Below, piece after piece: positions 58,878-64,000 of a DNA stretch of 64,000 nucleotides. The stretch spans positions 23,303,501 through 23,367,500 of the forward strand of contig NC_089744.1 of NCBI RefSeq assembly GCF_040412425.1, read 5' to 3'. The notes beneath the pieces are model-generated. The model saw nothing but the letters and a program-made list of their open reading frames with translations. It was not told the origin of the DNA and did no database searches. This DNA is from Macrobrachium rosenbergii (Eukaryota; Arthropoda; Malacostraca; Decapoda; Palaemonidae). Position numbers and translations under genes: made by a program. Each line of letters starts with the position of its first letter. Within the stretch, counting starts at the first letter, position 1.

Positions 58878-59784
58878 TAAAAACAATGATGCTAATTTCA
58901 ATAATATTTATAAAAATTAAAAGAAACTTAAGGAATGAGAAAGAAAATAAAAAAAATATATTCCTTTCATAAACGTATCTATCCCCAATTGCCAATTAGT
59001 TCCCGACTTTTTATAACTTGCTTTGCACTCTAATGAAATCATGCAAACTCCTAAAGCAACATCACATTAACTTACACAAAACCACTGAATTTACATTGCA
59101 TCCTGTCACCCAATACTAATTTGCATTGATCTTTATAGTTTCATATAAATGGATACCTCCTGATTTTCGAATATAGTTCGCCAAGAATTCCACACAAAAT
59201 GTGGCCTACTGGAAAATCTCTATTCTTCATGTTGTTATAACTTATATTCTATTATCCTGAGTAAGAACTGAAGTGGCTTTTATCACTAGGAATTCACGTG
59301 ACAGGGAAACATTACCAGCAAAGTTGTAGTTTGCAATTCGTCTCAGAAATCCAATTCCATTCACTTTAAAGCTCTGTGTCCTACAGCAGAAAATATCTAC
59401 AGTTATTGGATTTAAATATCTTTCAAGGAAAAACTAGACCTTGGGGAATCGAGGGGAATTCTACAGACATTTGTCATACAACTCGGTGCGAAGCAAGAGT
59501 GGTTTGTCAAGTATTTTGAATCATACACATATCTTTTTAGGTGTACTTTATTTGTAAAACAACCCAACGCTTGACGTTATAATACTTAAAATGAATCAAT
59601 ACCCTTTTATATAATACTCAAATAAATACAGTCGATAAATTTGCATAACAGAACTGTTGCTAGCTTGGGCTATAATTTTTTATAATTATTAAAGGACCTT
59701 ACAAGAGAAGAGACTCCTCTGAGCATGTCATCTGCAACTCTGGCAAATTGTAGAAGAAATTATTATTATCATTATTTTTTGGGG
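58878..59784. other. Single-copy intergenic sequence, nothing recognised
   Basis: About 900 bp without repeats or coding character. Confidence 0.4.
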
Positions 59785-60145
59785 GGGTCTATCACAGTCA
59801 TCCTATTCGACTGGGTTGTTTTTATAGTGTGGGGTTCCCGGTTGCATCCTGCTTCCTTAGGAGTCCATCAAAGTATCACTCATTGATGTGGCAATACCAT
59901 GGGACACCAGAGTAGATGAGAAAGAAAGTGAAAAAATTGATAGGTATCAAGACCTGAAAATCGAAATAAGACGGATATGGAATATGCCAGTGGAAACTGT
60001 ACCCATAATCATGGGAACACTAGGCACGATCCCAAGATCCCTGAAAAGGAACCTGGAAAAACTAGAAACCGAAGTAGCTCCAGGACTCATGCAGAAAAGT
60101 GTGCTACTAGAAACAGCGCACATAGTGAGAAATTATTATTAGTAT
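59785..60145. mobile_element. LINE-G insertion with internal inversion
   Basis: 59785-59870 is the LINE-G 3' UTR on the minus strand (matches 50945-51020). 59887-60142 is the preceding polyprotein segment on the plus strand, an open frame reading IDRYQDLKIEIRRIWNMPVE, IIMGTLGTIPRSLKRNLEKL and QKSVLLETAHIVR. The normal order would have both on one strand; the inverted 5' segment is what twin priming produces during LINE integration. Confidence 0.82.
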
Positions 60146-60250
60146 TATACTATTATTATTATTATTATTCACAAGATGAACCCTCTTCATACGGAACAAG
60201 CCCACCACAGGGGCCACTGACTTAAAATTCGAGCTTCCAAAGAATGTGGA
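60146..60250 (-). mobile_element. LINE-C tail with short (ATT)n, minus strand
   Basis: ATT triplets, then CACAAGATGAACCCTCTTCA, AAGCCCACCACAGGGGCCAC and AAATTCGAGCTTCCAAAGAA. It directly follows LINE-G. Confidence 0.85.
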
Positions 60251-60599
60251 GTTCATGACTCACAAATTACTATTACTACCAAAAATAAACTTTCATATTT
60301 AAAATGTATAAAATACATTTCCTTACTGTAATATCTTATACTTATCCTCCTTGTTCATGTAGGAACCTAGGGCCATTTTTTGTTAGTTTTTTTTTTACCT
60401 GAAGCTGAGAACAACAAACACTGGTACTGCTTTTTAATCAAGCTAACAGCTTTTTCTTCGCAGAAATGCCTTCCTTCTTAAGGTTTATGAAGAATTTTAC
60501 GAGATATGAAAAGTTAAGATGGAAAGAGGATGTCTGGCCTGCAGCTGAATAATGTTAATTTCCGTGTGCACGAGCTGAATTACACTTTGCGTTATTCAT
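60251..60599. other. Intergenic sequence, nothing recognised
   Basis: No supported feature. Confidence 0.4.
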
Positions 60600-60826
60600 A
60601 ACACAGCAGTGTGTCGTTTTCTATTATCAGTTTGCCAGGAGGTTTATCTTGGTCACATCTGGAATGTGGAATAGTTTGCCCGGAGCAGTTGTGGAATCTT
60701 CTGATCTTCAAATGTTTAGGCAAAGAGCCAGCTCATTCCTGGTCTCTCTTGACGTCTGCTGAGTTTCAGGCGTATCTGTTATCTATTTTCTATTCCCTCA
60801 TTTATTTCTTTATTACCTTTTCCTAT

Positions 60827-60899
<73 letters not shown>

Positions 60900-60944
60900 G
60901 GGTTAATTTTCCTGAGGAGCATTCTTGGGTTTATAATATGATGA
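60600..60944 (+). mobile_element. LINE-H 3' end relic with (TC)n
   Basis: The plus frame over about 60642-60755 reads RRFILVTSGMWNSLPGAVVE, then SSDLQMFRQRASSFLVSL, a reverse-transcriptase C-terminus. The UTR carries a TC array (60831-60897) in the same position as in the 44935 copy, then TTTCCTGAGGAGCATTCTTG. Confidence 0.82.
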
Positions 60945-60949
60945 CAGTT

Positions 60950-61235
60950 CCTCGTTGGGAGAGTCGGTAGAGTTCCCGGCTAGCACTCTGCTAGGTCCGA
61001 GTTCGAGTCTCCGGCCGGCCAATGAAGAATTAGAGGAATTTATTTCTGGTGACAGAAATTCATTTCTCGTCATAATGTGGTTCGGATTCCACAATAAGCT
61101 GTAGGTCCCGTTGCTAGCTAACCAGTTGGTTCTTAGCCACGTAAAGTAGGTCTAATCCTTCGGGCCAGCCCTCTCTAGGAGAGCTGTTAATCAGCTCAGT
61201 GGTCTGGTTAAACTAAGGTATACTTAACTTATAAT
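60950..61235 (+). mobile_element. tRNA-derived SINE
   Basis: The head has RNA polymerase III internal promoter boxes: box A TGGGAGAGTCGG (60956-60967) and box B GAGTTCGAGTCT (60999-61010), 31 bp apart, as in tRNA genes. The body then runs through GGTGACAGAAATTCATTTCT, AACCAGTTGGTTCTTAGCCA and the tail-side AGGAGAGCTGTTAATCAGCT..AAACTAAGGTATACTTAACT. A truncated copy is at 6910. Confidence 0.87.
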
Positions 61236-61284
61236 CTGCAGACTCTGCCATAGGAATTTTCAGCTGAAGATTTAAAGAATAGAA

Positions 61285-61555
61285 TAGAAAATATAGGATT
61301 TAGGCCAAAGGCCAAGCGTTGGGCCCTATGAGGTCATTCAGCGCTGAAATGGAAATTGATAGCAAAAAGGTCTGAAAGGTGTAACAGGAGGAAAACCTGG
61401 CAGTTCCACTATGAATCAAGTGTTAGGAGAGGGTGGAAAGGGAAATGTAAGAAAGAGAATATGAACGGAATTAAAGTAAAATGAATGTAAAATGGGTGCA
61501 GCTAGGGGCCGAAGGCACGCTGCAAAGAACCTTAAGTAATGCCTACAGTGCTGAA
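61285..61555 (+). mobile_element. GRB repeat
   Basis: AGGATTTAGGCCAAAGGCCA to GTAATGCCTACAGTGCTGAA. Complete except for the terminal GTGCACC hairpin, which is lost. Confidence 0.9.
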
Positions 61556-61965
61556 GAGTTTTTTAGTTCAAGAACCTTCGCATCGGGAGGAAATGAAAGC
61601 AGTTCCTCAATGTTTCTTATACTAAGTATACCAAACTCCTAGCATTCCAGATTACCAAGAGGGAGTAAAAAATACAAACCAACTAACTGTCATATCCTAA
61701 TGACTGTTTGTTAAGTAGATACTTACCAAACTGCTGTGTAGGATGTTTTGGAAATTTCTCCGGGACTTTCATGCCGATAATCATACAATTTGGGTTTTCA
61801 TCCAAGAAATAAAGGATGAAAATTATGTTGGAAGTAACTCGGAGAAGTATATGTCTCAAAACAAATAATGCTTTACTTCAAGATTGCATAAAAGAGAACA
61901 AAACATAAATTCATAATATCACTGGGTCTCATCTCTCGTCCTTCTTGTTCAGAATCGAATCCAAG
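61556..61965. other. Intergenic sequence, nothing recognised
   Basis: No supported feature. Confidence 0.4.
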
Positions 61966-62308
61966 TAAAAAAAGTCACAGGAAAAAATCAAAGGAAAAAA
62001 GTCACGGGAAAAAGGTCAGGAAAAAAGTCACATGAAAAAAAGTCACAATAATCTTACCTAGATAGTGTCCCCCAATATTTTTTTTTCCAGGTATGTATGT
62101 AACCACCTTTGCGGCGTGTTTAGTACAAGCCCGTTGGGGACTTCCACATAAACATAAACAAAAGACTGTAAATATCAAAAAGATAATGACCCCCAAGACA
62201 TATTGTGAATTTTTCCTCCGTGACTTTATTACCGGCCACCATAAATTAATGTGACTTTTTTCCTTGTGACTTTATTTCCTGTGAAGTTTTTTCCTGTGAC
62301 TTTATTTC
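61966..62308. repeat. Multi-copy GGAAAAAAGTCAC motifs in inverted orientation
   Basis: About six AAAAAAGTCACNGG units (61968-62048) on the left face about four reversed TGTGACTTTTTTCC units (62250-62308) on the right, with ~200 bp between. It could be the repeated subterminal ends of a small non-autonomous transposon. It is directly followed by hAT-E. Confidence 0.65.
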
Positions 62309-62471
62309 CAGTGGTTCTTAAACATTTTATTACCACGCCCCCTCTGAGAGTTGGTCCTTCCCTCCACGCCCCCCCCTTCCATCTATGAGTAAAATTCCCT
62401 CCCAGATTTAAAGGAAAATATAAAAAAGAGAGATGGAGAAGGGGTTTTCCCCCCAAGGTTGAGAACCACTG
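62309..62471. mobile_element. hAT-type MITE (hAT-E), copy 2, internally deleted
   Basis: CAGTGGTTCTTAAACATTTT at the left, GGTTGAGAACCACTG at the right; the interior GAGAGTTGGTCCTTCCCTCC matches the 2897 copy. The middle third of the element is missing. No 8-bp target duplication is clear. Confidence 0.78.
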
Positions 62472-62857
62472 AATTCTAAACTGTATTTTCATTTTGCATT
62501 CCTCATGGTTGAATTATTGCAAGATTCGTAGCACAAAAATAAAACAAAAATGAGATTCGATATCAGTCATAATGAGAGAGCAGTTTAAGGTAAAAATTAA
62601 TAAAAAAAAATTAGTAGTATAAAATTTATTGGACTCAGACGTTTATCATTATTAAAAGGAACTTCAGTTCATTGCAAAACAAACAACAATAAATCTTCGA
62701 GAATAATCCGACCAATTACGCAGAAGAGATAAATTTGTAACGCTTAAAAGCACAGATCTGGGATCCAAAGTTACTATGTACAAAATCCTCAATTACTTAC
62801 AATAAATAGACACTGACGACCGGCAATAAAATACGCAAGGGTATTTTGAGGATAATT
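62472..62857. other. AT-rich sequence, possible downstream region of the zinc-finger gene
   Basis: On the minus strand a canonical AATAAA occurs at 62630-62625. It would be a usable poly(A) signal about 500 bp after the stop of the exon at 63130, but its use cannot be judged from sequence alone. Confidence 0.3.
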
Positions 62858-63068
62858 CCTGGACCCAGGGTACCTTAAAAGTGTACAGACTCTTTTCATT
62901 CCTGGACCCAGGTTACCTTAAAAGTATACAGACTCTTTTAATTCCTGGACCCAGGTTACCTCAAAAGTATACAGACTCTTTTCATTCCTGGACCCAGGTT
63001 ACCTTAAAAGTATACAGACTCTTTTCATTCCTGGACCCAGGTTACCTTAAAAGTATACAGACTCTTTC
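62858..63068. repeat. 43-bp tandem repeat, 5 units
   Basis: CCTGGACCCAGGTTACCTTA + AAAGTATACAGACTCTTTTC + ATT, starting at 62858, 62901, 62944, 62987 and 63030, exactly 43 bp apart and nearly identical. Each unit carries the palindrome CCTGGACCCAGG. It lies just downstream of the zinc-finger stop codon and may sit in its 3' UTR. Sequence is unrelated to the 43-bp minisatellite at 39.9 kb. Confidence 0.95.
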
Positions 63069-63129
63069 TATCAGCAAAGCAGGAACAACAACATATCCCA
63101 GACACGAACGTGACATCGCAAAACAGCTC

Positions 63130-63731
63130 TCAAGTTTTTCTCCTGGAGCTGAAGAGAAGGTGGGCCGCAGCCTGACTTTCCAGAGCGAAGTCGTAATTGC
63201 ACCTGACGACGATTCTCTTGCAGAACGGACAATGGAGCCTGATATGCACGATCGCCTCAGTTTCCTCGCGGAATCTGGCCTTGCAGACGGAGCAGACGTA
63301 CCACTGATCCATTCTGCAGACACTCAGGTCGCTGCTGGCTAAATTCGTCACGTCCCTGAAATAAACGCCGATGGGGAATCTGTAGTAACCGAGGCGACAC
63401 ATGTAACAAGGGTAGGCGATGGAGGACACCTGCACGACGTGATCCTGGAAGGACTTCAGGCTCCCGAAGGCCGAGTTACAGTTGCTACAGGTGCTTCTCG
63501 GGTATGTGGAGGCGTCGCTAGACTGAAAATCTCCTGTGAGCTTTTCGTCTTTCAATTCGCCGACTTTCGTGGATTCTGGAGTCGTGGGGGTGGGCGAATG
63601 AGACTCGGTTTCGTGTAGGGGCTTGGCTATCCCGGGCAGCCGAGAGGGAGAGGGCGTGTCTAAGTTGTACTCCATTAGATCCGGGTTGTGGAAACGTGAA
63701 AAGGAGCACCTCTTAACACGACGACGTGACA
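63130..63731 (-). CDS. Zinc-finger protein, probable terminal exon
   Basis: Minus-strand open frame ending in TGA at 63132-63130. The frame is open back to an ATG at 63777, but an acceptor-like sequence (CCTCTGTTTTCCTTACATATATCAG; its final AG is at 63733-63732) suggests the exon starts at 63731 in split phase. In numbering from that ATG: a Ser/Pro/Thr-rich linker (41-72), C97-x2-C100..H113, C124-x2-C127, a canonical C2H2 finger C162-x2-C165-x12-H178-x3-H182, and C183-x2-C186 with H206. Only one finger is fully canonical; the others are degenerate. It is CpG- and GC-rich unlike the flanks. The protein probably binds nucleic acid or a protein partner; the specific gene is not recognised, and upstream exons would lie beyond the window. 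Confidence 0.68.
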
Positions 63732-64000
63732 CTGATATATGTAAGGAAAACAGAGGAAATTGGAGCAACATGAGCATTGTAATAAGATGAATAAATTAAG
63801 CAAAAACATATTATTGCGGTAATCTCGTATGCATGTCGACGAAAAACTCAATTTAAAGAATTATATTCTGATGGTGTTATATTCAAAAACCATCTAAAAA
63901 TCGAGGTAGAATTCTCCATAAGAAATGATACCGAGTTACTTTTAAGCTATGTGAGAAAAGAAGTTCAGCTCTCTCAGAATAAAAACTAAAAATTTAACGA
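63732..64000. other. Presumed intron upstream of the zinc-finger exon
   Basis: AT-rich, with no coding character on either strand. If the acceptor at 63732 is real, this is the end of an intron on the minus strand. Confidence 0.4.

Noticed and set aside
62881..63342. 153-codon plus-strand frame over the 43-bp repeats and the zinc-finger exon
   Set aside because: It is antisense to the zinc-finger exon. The repeat part cycles frames because 43 is not a multiple of 3. The minus frame has the Cys/His pattern and an acceptor.

Overview
The window is non-coding, repeat-saturated animal DNA. It looks like a large arthropod genome, most likely a decapod crustacean (shrimp, prawn, crab or crayfish). 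This is inferred from the mass of (AT)n, (TC/GA)n and (TAA)n microsatellites, Penelope-like and LINE retroelement relics, a tRNA-derived SINE and hAT/mariner-type MITEs. Species cannot be read from the sequence. There are no operons, rRNA or CRISPR arrays. Only one stretch looks like host protein-coding sequence: a C2H2-type zinc-finger exon on the minus strand at 63130-63731. A second, much weaker exon candidate (SH3-like) lies at 42518-42700.

Family names used below are working labels. HPA is a ~400 bp element built from a string of hairpins (18 copies, about 10% of the window, both orientations). GRB is a ~275 bp interspersed repeat beginning with GGCCAAAGGCCAAGCGCTGG. LINE-C is a non-LTR retrotransposon seen as a short reverse-transcriptase C-terminus (LWNSLP..VQLEP) plus a 3' tail ending in (TAA)n. 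LINE-G is another non-LTR C-terminus (motif IIMGTLGTIPRSLKRNLEK). LINE-H is a third relic (WNSLP.AVVESS) with an internal (TC)n. MITE-D is a ~250 bp TA-flanked inverted-repeat element. hAT-E is a short element with CAGTGGTTCTCAACC termini. PLE is a Penelope-like element with a GIY-YIG endonuclease.

Layout. 1-10 kb: HPA copies, a hAT-type MITE, several local tandem families and TC/AT arrays. 10.4-12.5 kb: a Penelope-like complex in which two copies of the element's 3' part face each other as inverted repeats around a GIY-YIG domain, each with a hammerhead-like motif. 12.6-25 kb: LINE-C tails, AT arrays, MITE-D, HPA copies, a Helitron-like unit and GRB copies. 25-32 kb: GRB copies and two oppositely oriented arrays of a 14-bp minisatellite that is open in every reading frame. 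32-39 kb: inverted TC/GA-containing tandem arrays, TAA-containing arrays and HPA. 39.9-41.8 kb: a 43-bp minisatellite of about 44 monomers organised in a 348-bp, eight-monomer higher-order repeat. 42-57 kb: LINE-C, LINE-G, LINE-H, HPA (including two foldback copies) and GA/TC/AT arrays. 57-62.5 kb: a 32-bp tandem array, a long palindrome, a twin-primed LINE-G insertion, LINE-H, a SINE and GRB. 62.8-64 kb: a five-copy 43-bp repeat and the zinc-finger exon.

Nearly all open reading frames here are artefacts of simple repeats whose unit lacks stop codons. The themes worth following are the dense hairpin-string family HPA with its foldback derivatives, the recurrent junctions between retroelement ends and (TAA)n arrays, and the higher-order repeat.
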